A stretch of DNA of 64,000 bases, taken from contig CAMDTB010000002.1 in assembly GCA_945907245.1 (NCBI GenBank), forward strand, positions 27,991-91,990. Direction: 5' to 3'. How positions within the stretch are numbered: position 1 is the stretch's first letter; each line of letters begins with the position of its first letter. The position numbers were made by a program, and so were the translations under genes. Under the pieces are notes generated by a model. That model saw only the letters and a list, made by a program, of their open reading frames with translations, was not told the origin of the DNA and did no database searches. This document shows, piece after piece, positions 50,785 to 61,660 of this stretch. Source of the DNA: Rhizobium sp. Q54. GTDB lineage: Bacteria; Pseudomonadota; Alphaproteobacteria; SMXS01.

Positions 50785-52227
50785 CTACGGCGTGTTGCGG
50801 GTCAGCACCGTGTAGGTGAAGGTGGTCTGTCCCTCGGCCGGCGCCCGCACCGTCCAGACCGCCTCGTTGGCCGACTCCTTGCTGTGCGGCAGGCTCTCGG
50901 CGGTGACGGTCCAGTCGCCCTGCATGGTCTCGACCACGCGCACGTCGACCGGCTCCTTCTTGCCGTTCTTGACGGTCACTTCCCAGGACGATGTGGCCTC
51001 GGAAAGCTGGCCTTCAGGCGTATTCACCTGCCTGTAGTCGGTCTGCTTGCGCCTGACCGTCACGTCGAAGGCCTGTCCGAGGTTCAGCTCGACTTCCTCG
51101 TTCCTCGGCGTATGCCGGATGTTGTCCTCGCCGACGAACTGGGCCTGGCCGCTCGAATCATCCTTGTAGACGCGCACCACGCCGCCCGGCAGCGGCTTGC
51201 CGAGGCCGGCGGCTTCCTTGTTGTCGAACTTCAGCGAGATCGAGGCCGGCTGGGGCTGCATCTGGCCGACGCGCGACTGGTACCAGTAGCCGCCGCCACG
51301 GCTCTCCAGTACGCGCGTCGCGGCGATCCGCGGCGCTTCCAGCATGGCGACCTGCTTGGTCTGGTTCTCCGCCAGGCTGACCAGGCCGGGCAATGTGTAG
51401 AGGTGATATTCGAAGAACGATTCTTCGGTCGCTTCCTGCTTGCCGGCGCGCATCGGCGCGGGCGCCGCCATGGCCACCATATCGCGGGAATAGTTCTGCG
51501 AGACGCGGTTGACCTGTCCCGCGACCACCTGCACGCGGGCATTGTCGTAGGGCGTGCCGCTGGTGTTGGTGATGGTGATCCAGCCTTGCAGCGACAGCGA
51601 CTTCTCGTCGGGCGCCAGGTTGGCGACGTAGTCCGCCTTCCAGTCCAGCCCGCCGGTCATGTAGGTCAGCATCAGGTCGCGGGTGACCGGGCTGGCGGCG
51701 TCGATGCTCATCGACAGCGTCGGCCGCGACCGCAGATTGGCCGGCAGGCTGTCGAACAGCAGACGGGCGTTAGGGCTGGTGGCGCCGGACATGGTCTCGA
51801 TCCGGTCGCCGATGCGCAGCACCACGCCGCCGGTCGCGCCCAGCACGGTCGCGGTCTCGGTCGTTTCCTCGCCGGTGCCGGGATTGGTGCGGACCAGCCT
51901 GACGGTCCGGCCGACCGACTTCTCCAGCAGCTTTTCCGGGCTGAGCAGGTCGAAATCGAAGTTCTGTTCCCGCACGTCGAACGGCGCGCCCTTCAGCAGC
52001 GCGGTCTCGGCCTGGATCTGGGCGGCCACGTCGACGAACGACAGCACGCTGCGCCCGGCGAGCACGGCGACCGTGCGGGTGTCGCGCACAAGGCCGGTGC
52101 CGCCGTTGTAGACGGTGAGGCTGAGCGCCTTCCGGTCCTGCAGGGTGACGCTGGCGTCCTCCGCCCATGCAACACTGCTACAGGCGGCCGATACCAGCAG
52201 GGCCGCCGTCAAAGCCTTCGCGCGCAT
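50785..52227 (-). CDS. Exported DUF4139 domain-containing protein
   Basis: 480 residues from ATG 52227 with GGGAGAA 7 bases upstream. Signal peptide (AKALTAALLVSAACSSVAWA). Large beta-rich periplasmic protein; the second half has the DUF4139 pattern (YMTGGLDWKADYVANLAPDE, then LQGWITITNTSGTPYDNARV and QVVAGQVNRV) and ends in a DUF-type strand domain. Function unknown. Same strand as, and 155 bases upstream of, gyrA. Confidence 0.85.
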   Translation of the reverse strand: MRAKALTAALLVSAACSSVAWAEDASVTLQDRKALSLTVYNGGTGLVRDTRTVAVLAGRSVLSFVDVAAQIQAETALLKGAPFDVREQNFDFDLLSPEKLLEKSVGRTVRLVRTNPGTGEETTETATVLGATGGVVLRIGDRIETMSGATSPNARLLFDSLPANLRSRPTLSMSIDAASPVTRDLMLTYMTGGLDWKADYVANLAPDEKSLSLQGWITITNTSGTPYDNARVQVVAGQVNRVSQNYSRDMVAMAAPAPMRAGKQEATEESFFEYHLYTLPGLVSLAENQTKQVAMLEAPRIAATRVLESRGGGYWYQSRVGQMQPQPASISLKFDNKEAAGLGKPLPGGVVRVYKDDSSGQAQFVGEDNIRHTPRNEEVELNLGQAFDVTVRRKQTDYRQVNTPEGQLSEATSSWEVTVKNGKKEPVDVRVVETMQGDWTVTAESLPHSKESANEAVWTVRAPAEGQTTFTYTVLTRNTP

Positions 52228-52326
52228 CAATGTTCTCCCGTCCTTCGACTGTGCAATGGACTAGAGCTATTGCGGTTTGCCGATACCGCAACGGTTACCG
52301 GGAACTTTCCGGACAACAGGCCGCGA

Positions 52327-52818
52327 TCAGAACGGAATTTCGTCGTCGAGGTCGCTGGCGCCGCCCCGTCCGCCACCGCCGCCCGACGACGAGCCGCCGC
52401 CGCCATAGCTGTCCTCGCGGGCGCCGAACCCACCGCTGCCGCCACCGGAGCCGCCGCCGCCCTCACCCTTGCCGTCGAGCATGGTGAGCTCGCCGCGGTA
52501 GCGCTGCAGCACCACTTCGGTGGTGTACTTTTCGGCGCCGTCCTTGTCGGTGTATTTGCGGGTCTGCAACTGGCCTTCCACATAGACCTTGGAGCCCTTG
52601 CGCAGGAACCGCTCGGCGACATCGGCCAGGTTCTCGTTGAAGATCACCACCTTGTGCCATTCGGTGCGCTCCTGGCGATCGCCGCTCTGCTTGTCGCGCC
52701 AGGTTTCGGACGTCGCAAGGTTCAGGTTCACGACCTTGCCGCCGTTGTTCAGGGTGCGGACTTCGGGATCGCGGCCCAGATTACCCACGAGAATGACTTT
52801 GTTGACGCTTCCGGCCAT
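52327..52818 (-). CDS. ssb: Single-stranded DNA-binding protein
   Basis: 163 residues. N-terminal OB fold ([20 protein letters not shown], then [34 protein letters not shown]), a glycine-rich linker and the canonical acidic tip DLDDEIPF that recruits repair proteins. Divergent from uvrA with a shared 279-base region containing a probable SOS box. Confidence 0.97.
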   Translation of the reverse strand: MAGSVNKVILVGNLGRDPEVRTLNNGGKVVNLNLATSETWRDKQSGDRQERTEWHKVVIFNENLADVAERFLRKGSKVYVEGQLQTRKYTDKDGAEKYTTEVVLQRYRGELTMLDGKGEGGGGSGGGSGGFGAREDSYGGGGSSSGGGGGRGGASDLDDEIPF

Positions 52819-52873
52819 GTGACGAGCCTTTCGTTGATTGAAACTCAGGATACGCTAGTGTAAACCGGAATGA

Positions 52874-52888
52874 GAACAAAAAGTAAAC
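52874..52888. promoter_or_regulatory. Probable LexA (SOS) box between ssb and uvrA
   Basis: GAAC-N7-AAAC (reverse strand GTTT-N7-GTTC), one mismatch from the alphaproteobacterial LexA consensus GTTC-N7-GTTC. It sits 56 bases upstream of ssb and about 210 before uvrA, both known SOS genes in this class. Confidence 0.6.
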
Positions 52889-53097
52889 ACTCGGATTCGC
52901 GGACACCATGAATCGGGTAACGCTGCTATACCAGATCGGCGCGCGGCACCGCCACCAATGCTTGCCGGGCGACACGGCCCCGGCGTGAAAAAAGAGCGGG
53001 ATTTATCGCCGCCGCGACACCATGTAACCTCGCCCCGGCCGGCCAAGCGCCGTCGCGGGAAAACCCTAGCACACAGCAAAGCCGGCAACGATCCTCG

Positions 53098-55956
<2,859 letters not shown>

Positions 55957-55962
55957 CGCCGA

Positions 55963-56352
55963 TCAGGGAGCTTTGGCGAACATTGTCACGCCGGGCAATC
56001 CCCTGAAGTGCCCATCGCAGGTAAGCAATTCCGCCGCCTGATGACGCGCTGTCGCGTAAACGATTGCGTCGGCGGTGGCCAACCTGTGCTCACGGTGCAG
56101 GTCCGCCGCCAGCAATGCGATGGTGGTGTCGAGGGGAATGACGATGCACTTCTGGGTGTAGGCGATGACCTGGTCGGCCTGCTCCTCTCCCGCTTCGCGC
56201 ATCATCCACTTCGCCAACTCAACTTGAACGATCGTGGGCACGATGCAGTGAGCCTTATCGGGGAATTGCTCCCTCAGCCTGTTACCAATTGCGCTGCCGG
56301 TCAGCCACTCGATCCAGGCCGAAGTATCGACCACACGCAACGCCGCCGCCAT
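55963..56352 (-). CDS. vapC: VapC-type PIN ribonuclease toxin
   Basis: 129 residues from ATG 56352 (the frame continues upstream as a shadow over the antitoxin). PIN residues: RVVDTSAWIEWL (Asp), VPTIVQVELAKWMM (Glu), ATADAIVYATARH (Asp), LLTCDGHFRGLPG (Asp). Complete catalytic set. The antitoxin stop overlaps its ATG by one base. Confidence 0.94.
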   Translation of the reverse strand: MAAALRVVDTSAWIEWLTGSAIGNRLREQFPDKAHCIVPTIVQVELAKWMMREAGEEQADQVIAYTQKCIVIPLDTTIALLAADLHREHRLATADAIVYATARHQAAELLTCDGHFRGLPGVTMFAKAP

Positions 56353-56564
56353 CAGTAGCGGTCCTCGCGATCCCGGTAGCCGTCCTTGCGTGCGCCCTTC
56401 GCGATGCCGGCTAACTGATCCAGTTCTGGTACCGGCATAACCAACACGCCTTTCCCCTTGGGGATGAACACGAATTCCTGCCCCGCTTCCCAGTGCTGCT
56501 CCTCGCGCACGGCCTTGGGAATGGAGATCTGGAACTTGCTGGACAGGGTAGCGGTAGCGGCCAT
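56352..56564 (-). CDS. vapB: AbrB/MazE-type antitoxin (VapB)
   Basis: 70 residues from ATG 56564. SpoVT-AbrB swapped-hairpin N-terminus (ATLSSKFQISIPKAVREEQH, then GQEFVFIPKGKGV), acidic C-terminal toxin-binding tail. A different antitoxin fold from the 11.4-kb module. Coupled to vapC. Confidence 0.92.
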   Translation of the reverse strand: MAATATLSSKFQISIPKAVREEQHWEAGQEFVFIPKGKGVLVMPVPELDQLAGIAKGARKDGYRDREDRY

Positions 56565-56579
56565 TATCGTACTTTCTCG

Positions 56580-56593
56580 ATATCGATCGATAT
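56580..56593. promoter_or_regulatory. Palindromic operator upstream of vapB
   Basis: Perfect 14-bp palindrome ATATCGATCGATAT within an A/T-rich stretch 15 bases before the vapB ATG; likely the autoregulatory site of the VapBC complex. Confidence 0.55.
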
Positions 56594-56680
56594 ATTGTAA
56601 GAATATGCGATTTCCTCGGGAAAGCAAATCGCGCGGCGCGGCCAGATGACAACCGCAAGGCAATGGGCTAAATCACCCCC

Positions 56681-58039
56681 ATGACAAAACCCATCCACGT
56701 TATCGGCGGCGGACTGGCGGGCAGCGAGGCGGCGTGGCAGATCGCGCGCGCCGGCGTCCCGGTGATCCTGCACGAGATGCGGCCCGTCCGCATGACCGAC
56801 GCGCATCAGACAGAAGGCTTGGCCGAGCTGGTGTGCTCCAACTCGTTCCGCTCCGACGACATGGAGAACAACGCCGTAGGCCTGCTGCACGAGGAGATGC
56901 GCCGCTGCGGCTCGCTGATCCTGTCCTCGGGCGACGCCAACCGCGTCCCCGCAGGCGGCGCCCTCGCCGTCGACCGCGAGGCATTCAGCGCCTCCGTCGA
57001 AGCGGCCCTCCGCGCTGATCCGCTGATCAGCATCGAGCGTAGTGTGGTGGAAGCGCTTCCGCCGGAAGATTGGGGAAACGTGGTTATCGCCACCGGGCCG
57101 CTGACCGCCGCGCCGCTCGCCGAGGCGATCCGCGCCGAGACGGGCACCGCTTCCCTCGCCTTCTTCGACGCCATCGCGCCCATCGTCTACAAGGACAGCA
57201 TCGACTTCTCGAAGGCGTGGTTCCAGTCGCGCTACGACAAGGGCGACGGCGCCGACTACATCAACTGCGCCATGAACGAGGAGCAGTACCGCGCCTTCGT
57301 CGCCGCGCTGATCGACGCGCCCAAGACCGAGTTCAAGGACTGGGAGAAGGACACGCCCTATTTCGAGGCGTGCCTGCCGGTCGAGGTGATGGCCGAGCGT
57401 GGCCCGCTCACCCTCGCCTACGGCCCGCTGAAGCCGGTCGGCCTGACCAATCCCAACGATCCGACGAAGCGGGCTTTCGCCGTCGTCCAGCTGCGTCAGG
57501 ACAACAAGCTGGGCAGCCTCTACAACATGGTCGGCTTCCAGACCAAGATGAAGCACGCCGCCCAGACCGAGGTGTTCCGCACCATCCCCGGCCTGGAGAA
57601 CGCGCAGTTCGCCCGGCTCGGCGGCATCCACCGCAACACCTTCCTGAAGAGCCCCGAGTTGCTCGATCGCCAGCTCCGGCTGAAGGTGAAGCCGCATATC
57701 CGGTTCGCCGGCCAGGTGACCGGCGTCGAAGGTTACGTCGAGAGCGCCGCCATCGGCCTACTGGCCGGCCGCTTCGCCGCCGCGCAGGCACTGGGCGGGG
57801 AAGCGACGCTGCCGCCCGAGACCACGGCACTGGGCGCGCTGCTGAACCACATCACCGGCGGACACACCACCGGCCGCGACGTGCCCGATAGTTTCCAGCC
57901 CATGAACATCAATTTCGGGCTGCTGCCGCCGCCGGACGAGCGGGTGCGCAAGAACGAGCGCAAACGGTCGGTGGCGCACCGCGCTTTGCGCGATCTGGAT
58001 GCCTGGCTGGGTGTGACGGCGCGGGACGCGGCCGAGTAG
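56681..58039 (+). CDS. trmFO: Methylenetetrahydrofolate-tRNA-(uracil-5-)-methyltransferase
   Basis: FAD- and folate-dependent m5U54 tRNA methyltransferase. 452 residues. N-terminal FAD motif [52 protein letters not shown] with the conserved Cys, [20 protein letters not shown], and [19 protein letters not shown] near the C-terminus. Convergent with the NDUFAF6-like gene across a hairpin. Confidence 0.97.
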   Translation: MTKPIHVIGGGLAGSEAAWQIARAGVPVILHEMRPVRMTDAHQTEGLAELVCSNSFRSDDMENNAVGLLHEEMRRCGSLILSSGDANRVPAGGALAVDREAFSASVEAALRADPLISIERSVVEALPPEDWGNVVIATGPLTAAPLAEAIRAETGTASLAFFDAIAPIVYKDSIDFSKAWFQSRYDKGDGADYINCAMNEEQYRAFVAALIDAPKTEFKDWEKDTPYFEACLPVEVMAERGPLTLAYGPLKPVGLTNPNDPTKRAFAVVQLRQDNKLGSLYNMVGFQTKMKHAAQTEVFRTIPGLENAQFARLGGIHRNTFLKSPELLDRQLRLKVKPHIRFAGQVTGVEGYVESAAIGLLAGRFAAAQALGGEATLPPETTALGALLNHITGGHTTGRDVPDSFQPMNINFGLLPPPDERVRKNERKRSVAHRALRDLDAWLGVTARDAAE

Positions 58040-58051
58040 GGCGCTTTCAGT

Positions 58052-58068
58052 CAAGGCGGAACGCCTTG
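58052..58068. terminator. Bidirectional hairpin between trmFO and NDUFAF6-like gene
   Basis: CAAGGCG / CGCCTTG with a 3-base loop, flanked by CTTTCAG and CCGAAAG; no T-tract. Confidence 0.45.
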
Positions 58069-58096
58069 GCGTCCGAAAGCCGCGGCGATAAATTGC

Positions 58097-58945
58097 CTAG
58101 AACTTCCGGGTCAGCCCCGCCCAGGTGAGCCGAAGCTGGCGGCCCAGCGCGCCGCGCTCGTAGTTCACGTGGTCGGGTACGTAGCCGCTACGCTCCAGGC
58201 ACGCCAGGTAGCCGTCTGCCAGGCAGGCGAGCCGCAGGATCGGCTTCACCTCAGGCGCGACCGACTGGCTCTTCTGCCGCGCGCAGATCAGGTGGGCGCG
58301 GGCCCGGTCGCCGATCCGGCGCAGGATGCGGGACAGCGCCTGGGTCTGCTCGATGTCGGGCAGCAACGGATCCACCAGCCCCTCCTCGCGCATCAGGTCG
58401 GCCGGTACGTAGACGCGTCCATGATGCAGGTGCCAGGGCAGCGCCCGCACCAGCCCGGTCAACGCCCAGGCGATGCCCACATGCCGCGCCGCCTCGAGCG
58501 CGCCGTTGGTGGCGCCGACGCTCAGCGCCGCCAGCGCCTGGATACCGCCGCCGGTGCGTTCGGCATAGGTCTCGAGCTGTTTGAGGGTCTGCGGTTGCTC
58601 GTCGTAGAGATCGCCTTCGCGGGCGTCGATCAGGTCGAGCAGCGCCTTCTCGGGCAGATCCCGCTTGTGCAGCAGGTCGGCGAGCGCCTTGACCACCTCG
58701 TGCTCGCGGCACTGGCCGCGGTACAGTTGCTCGATTGTCTCGCGCCACCATTGCAGCCGGATTTCGCCCAGCGCCGGCTCGGTCACCACCTCGCGGGTCT
58801 TCGCCACCTCGACGTTGAACGCATAGAGCCCGAACAGTCCCGGGCGGTCCTCGATGCGGGCATGGAGCACCGTCAGATAGCGGTCGTGATCGTTCCGGCG
58901 AACGATCGACGCGCATTGGTATGTATGGTTGGCCACAGCCTGCAT
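58097..58945 (-). CDS. Squalene/phytoene synthase family protein (NDUFAF6-like)
   Basis: 282 residues. Isoprenyl synthase fold but with altered catalytic aspartates: FGLYAFNVEVAKTREVVTEP, EIRLQWWRETIEQLY, LIDAREGDLYDEQP, GVDPxL-like PADLMREEGLVDP. This is the alphaproteobacterial relative of mitochondrial NDUFAF6, a complex I assembly factor, rather than a true phytoene synthase. Its usual neighbours yajC and a Mth938-like gene lie 1-2 kb downstream on the same strand. Confidence 0.85.
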   Translation of the reverse strand: MQAVANHTYQCASIVRRNDHDRYLTVLHARIEDRPGLFGLYAFNVEVAKTREVVTEPALGEIRLQWWRETIEQLYRGQCREHEVVKALADLLHKRDLPEKALLDLIDAREGDLYDEQPQTLKQLETYAERTGGGIQALAALSVGATNGALEAARHVGIAWALTGLVRALPWHLHHGRVYVPADLMREEGLVDPLLPDIEQTQALSRILRRIGDRARAHLICARQKSQSVAPEVKPILRLACLADGYLACLERSGYVPDHVNYERGALGRQLRLTWAGLTRKF

Positions 58946-59097
58946 GCGTGCCTTTTAATCCTGATTCGCGCGGCCGCGAAGGGCCTCATTAGGGGTCATG
59001 CGCCTTGTTCCCCCATCATCTTGTGTTATCATCCCGCAACGAAGAGGCAATAGTCGCTCAGGGCCTCTGATCTAGCGCCAAAATGGGGAGAGACAAC

Positions 59098-59703
59098 ATG
59101 TCAAAAATAACCGACTCGCTACCGATCACTATCGTCTGCGGCATCATCCTGACGATCATCATGGTTTTCGTCGGTCAGCACACCATCACCGGCTCCATCT
59201 CGATGGGGCCCGCGGTCGATGTGCCGATGTACGTCTCGTTTCTTGACCGCTGGCTGCACGTGATCAGCGGCGTCATGTGGATCGGCCTGCTGTGGTACTT
59301 CAATTTCGTGCAGATCCCGACCATGCCGAAGATTCCCGACGAACTGAAGCCGGGCGTTTCCAAGCACATCGCGCCCGAGGCGCTGTTCTGGTTCCGCTGG
59401 GGCGCCATGGCCACCTTGATCACCGGCCTGCTGCTGGCCCTGTTCAGCGGTTACCTGATCGACGCCCTGCTGCTGCGGCATGGCATCGGCTATGGCATGT
59501 GGTTCGCCATGATCATGTGGTTCAACGTGTGGTTCATCATCTGGCCGAGCCAGAAGATCGCGCTGGGCCTGGTTTCCGCGGACGCTGCCGCCAAGCCGAA
59601 GGCCGCCGCGCGCGCCAAGATGTTCTCGCGCATCAACACCCTGCTCTCGATCCCCATGCTCTATGCCATGGTGGGCCAGATGCATGGCGGCTTCGACTTC
59701 TGA
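59098..59703 (+). CDS. Urate hydroxylase PuuD-like membrane protein
   Basis: 201 residues from ATG 59098 with GGGGAGAG 5 bases upstream. About four to five membrane helices: ITIVCGIILTIIMVFVG, WLHVISGVMWIGLLWYFNFV, FRWGAMATLITGLLLALFSG, GIGYGMWFAMIMWFNVWFII. The RWLHVISGVMWIGLLWYFNF segment with its His is the hallmark of the PuuD N-terminal region. The cytochrome c domain of full-length PuuD is absent, so urate oxidation is unproven. Single gene inserted between two genes that are normally close. Confidence 0.8.
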   Translation: MSKITDSLPITIVCGIILTIIMVFVGQHTITGSISMGPAVDVPMYVSFLDRWLHVISGVMWIGLLWYFNFVQIPTMPKIPDELKPGVSKHIAPEALFWFRWGAMATLITGLLLALFSGYLIDALLLRHGIGYGMWFAMIMWFNVWFIIWPSQKIALGLVSADAAAKPKAAARAKMFSRINTLLSIPMLYAMVGQMHGGFDF

Positions 59704-59724
59704 GCGAAACGCCAGCCGTTACCG

Positions 59725-59751
59725 AAAGGGCGCCTCGGGGCGCCCTTTTTT
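59725..59751 (+). terminator. Rho-independent terminator after the PuuD-like gene
   Basis: AAAGGGCGCC / GGCGCCCTTT, 4-base loop, ending in a six-T run. Confidence 0.85.
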
Positions 59752-59770
59752 GTGTCTTCGGGATCGGGGT

Positions 59771-60151
59771 TTATTCCACTGGGATCAGCGCCGCAGCCAC
59801 TTGCCGGCCATCGGTCAGCAGCACATTGAAGGTGCGGCAGGCGGCACCCGTGTCCATGACGTCGATGGCGATGCCATGCTCCTCCCGGATGCGCCGGAGC
59901 AGCGCGCGGTCGACGGGCGCGATGCCCGGGCCGCTGCCCAGCAGCAGCACGTCGATGTCCCCGGCGGCATCGAAGGCCGGCTGAAAGCTCTCATAGCTGA
60001 TGTCGGATAGACCGCCGGCCGTCCACGGCACGATGCCGCCCGGCAGGACCAGGACAGGCCCCTGGTAGCGCCTGCCGGCGATGCGGAAGCCGCCGTCGCC
60101 ATAGCCCTGGATCAGGAACCGGCCACCCTGCGCCTGTTCCTCGAGACGCAT
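59771..60151 (-). CDS. Mth938-like domain protein (NDUFAF3-like)
   Basis: 126 residues from ATG 60151, whose ATG lies 1 base after the yajC stop. Mth938 pattern: FLIQGYGDGGFRIAGRRYQG, VLPGGIVPWT, VLLLGSGPGIAPV, IDVMDTGAACRTFNVLLTDG. Homologous to mitochondrial NDUFAF3, a complex I assembly factor. Located with yajC and near the NDUFAF6-like gene, supporting a shared respiratory-assembly role (inference from mitochondrial relatives). Confidence 0.88.
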   Translation of the reverse strand: MRLEEQAQGGRFLIQGYGDGGFRIAGRRYQGPVLVLPGGIVPWTAGGLSDISYESFQPAFDAAGDIDVLLLGSGPGIAPVDRALLRRIREEHGIAIDVMDTGAACRTFNVLLTDGRQVAAALIPVE

Positions 60152-60152
60152 G

Positions 60153-60482
60153 TCACTCGGCGTCGTTGGCCGGCTTCTTGGTCGCCAGCGGCTCCTTCGC
60201 CGCTTCCTTGACCGGCTCGCCCTTGGAGCGCACATCGGCGATGGTGGAGGTGACGATGCGGACCTGGGTATTGGGGGCGATCTCGATGACCACCTCCTCG
60301 CCGCTCTCGACCTTCACGACCTTGCCGATGACGCCGCCGGCGGTGACGACCGTATCTCCGCGGCGCATGGCGGCGAGCCGCGCCTTGTGCTCCTTCATCC
60401 GCTTCTGCTGCGGCCGGAACACGATGAAGTAGAACACCGCGAACATCAGGATGATGAAAAAGAACGGTTCGAGCTGCGACAT
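60153..60482 (-). CDS. yajC: Preprotein translocase subunit YajC
   Basis: 109 residues from ATG 60482 (AGGAG 8 bases upstream). One membrane helix (FFFIILMFAVFYFIVFRPQQ), then KRMKEHKARLAAMRRGDTVV, TAGGVIGKVVKVE. Accessory of SecYEG-DF. In most alphaproteobacteria secD and secF follow directly; here the next gene is the Mth938-like one. Confidence 0.97.
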   Translation of the reverse strand: MSQLEPFFFIILMFAVFYFIVFRPQQKRMKEHKARLAAMRRGDTVVTAGGVIGKVVKVESGEEVVIEIAPNTQVRIVTSTIADVRSKGEPVKEAAKEPLATKKPANDAE

Positions 60483-60647
60483 TCCATGCTCCTGCTGGCG
60501 GTGTGGCCGGACTATACCCACGGAAGGGATAATTGCAAACCTGTCGTCCGGTGAGGTGCGGCGCTGGTCATTGGCCGCGGGACGGCCTGCATGCTAACGT
60601 CCCGCCGCCCAGGGCCCCACCAGACCTGGTCCATGTAGGGAGCGACC

Positions 60648-61517
60648 GTGACCGAAACAAGCGATGCCAGCGAGATTCTTGCCGCGCTCCGGCGCATTGC
60701 CGATGCGCTCGAGCGCCAGTCGCCGCCGCCGGTCGCCGCGCTGTCGCTCGACGGCGCCGACGCCTTCATCTGGCACCCCGATCCGGACCGGCTCACCCCC
60801 GTGCCGGTTGTGAACCGGGTGGATTTCGACCTGCTGCGCGGCATCGACCGGGTGCGCGACATCCTGCTGGACAACACCAGGCGCTTCGCCGCCGGCTTCC
60901 CCGCCAACAACGCCCTGCTATGGGGCGCACGCGGCATGGGCAAGAGTTCGCTGGTCAAGGCCGTCCATGCCGAGATCAACAGCGAGCGCCCCGGCGCCCT
61001 CGCCCTCGTCGAGATCAACCGCGAGGACATCCCTACCCTGCCCCGGCTGCTGCACGTTCTGCGCGGCCAGACGCGGCGGTCGGTGCTGTACTGCGACGAC
61101 CTGTCGTTCGATCATGACGACACCACCTACAAGTCGCTGAAGGCGGTGCTGGAAGGCGGCCTGGAAGGACGACCCGAGAACGTGATCTTCTACGCCACCT
61201 CGAACCGCCGCCACCTGATGCCCCGCGACATGATCGAAAACGAGCGCTCGAACGCCATCAACCCGGCCGAAGCAGTCGAGGAGAAGATCTCGCTGTCGGA
61301 CCGGTTCGGCCTGTGGCTCGGCTTCCATACCTGCAGCCAGGACGACTATCTGGCGATGATCGCCGGCTACCGCGAGCGCTACGGCCTTGCGGGGGACGAC
61401 GAGCAGATCCGTGCCGATGCGCTGGAGTGGTCGGTGACCCGCGGCGCCCGTTCCGGCCGCGTCGCTTGGCAGTTCATCCAGGACCTTGCAGGGCGGATGG
61501 GCCGGACGCTGGACTGA
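60648..61517 (+). CDS. DUF815 family AAA ATPase
   Basis: 289 residues from GTG 60648 (AGGGAG 5 bases upstream). P-loop LLWGARGMGKSSLVKAVHAE, Walker B-like RRSVLYCDDLSFDHDDTTYK, sensor FYATSNRRHLMPRDMIENE, and LSDRFGLWLGFHTCSQDDYL. A conserved cytosolic ATPase of unknown role, often adjacent to yajC in alphaproteobacteria, here divergent from it across 165 bases. Confidence 0.92.
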   Translation: MTETSDASEILAALRRIADALERQSPPPVAALSLDGADAFIWHPDPDRLTPVPVVNRVDFDLLRGIDRVRDILLDNTRRFAAGFPANNALLWGARGMGKSSLVKAVHAEINSERPGALALVEINREDIPTLPRLLHVLRGQTRRSVLYCDDLSFDHDDTTYKSLKAVLEGGLEGRPENVIFYATSNRRHLMPRDMIENERSNAINPAEAVEEKISLSDRFGLWLGFHTCSQDDYLAMIAGYRERYGLAGDDEQIRADALEWSVTRGARSGRVAWQFIQDLAGRMGRTLD

Positions 61518-61577
61518 CAGGTTTCAAGAGGCTGACCGCTCTCCCGGATTGTCTCTCAAAAATTGCTCCCGATCCCA

Positions 61578-61596
61578 TTTTTTACGCTGTAAAAAA
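61578..61596. promoter_or_regulatory. Palindromic operator upstream of carotenoid oxygenase
   Basis: TTTTTTAC-GCT-GTAAAAAA, perfect 8-bp arms, 65 bases before the oxygenase ATG. Suits a dimeric repressor such as the TetR protein encoded two genes downstream. Confidence 0.55.
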
Positions 61597-61660
61597 CATT
61601 CTTGAATTCCATCCGCACCTCATCGACAATGGCCCCCTCACAACCCGGGGAGCACACATC

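Noticed and set aside
50668..52863. 731-residue plus-strand open frame
   Set aside because: Spans two real minus-strand genes (DUF4139, ssb) and their gap, so cannot be a gene; GC shadow.
55963..56658. 231-residue version of the second VapC
   Set aside because: The upstream 102 codons are antitoxin sequence read in another frame; ATG 56352 gives a standard PIN toxin.
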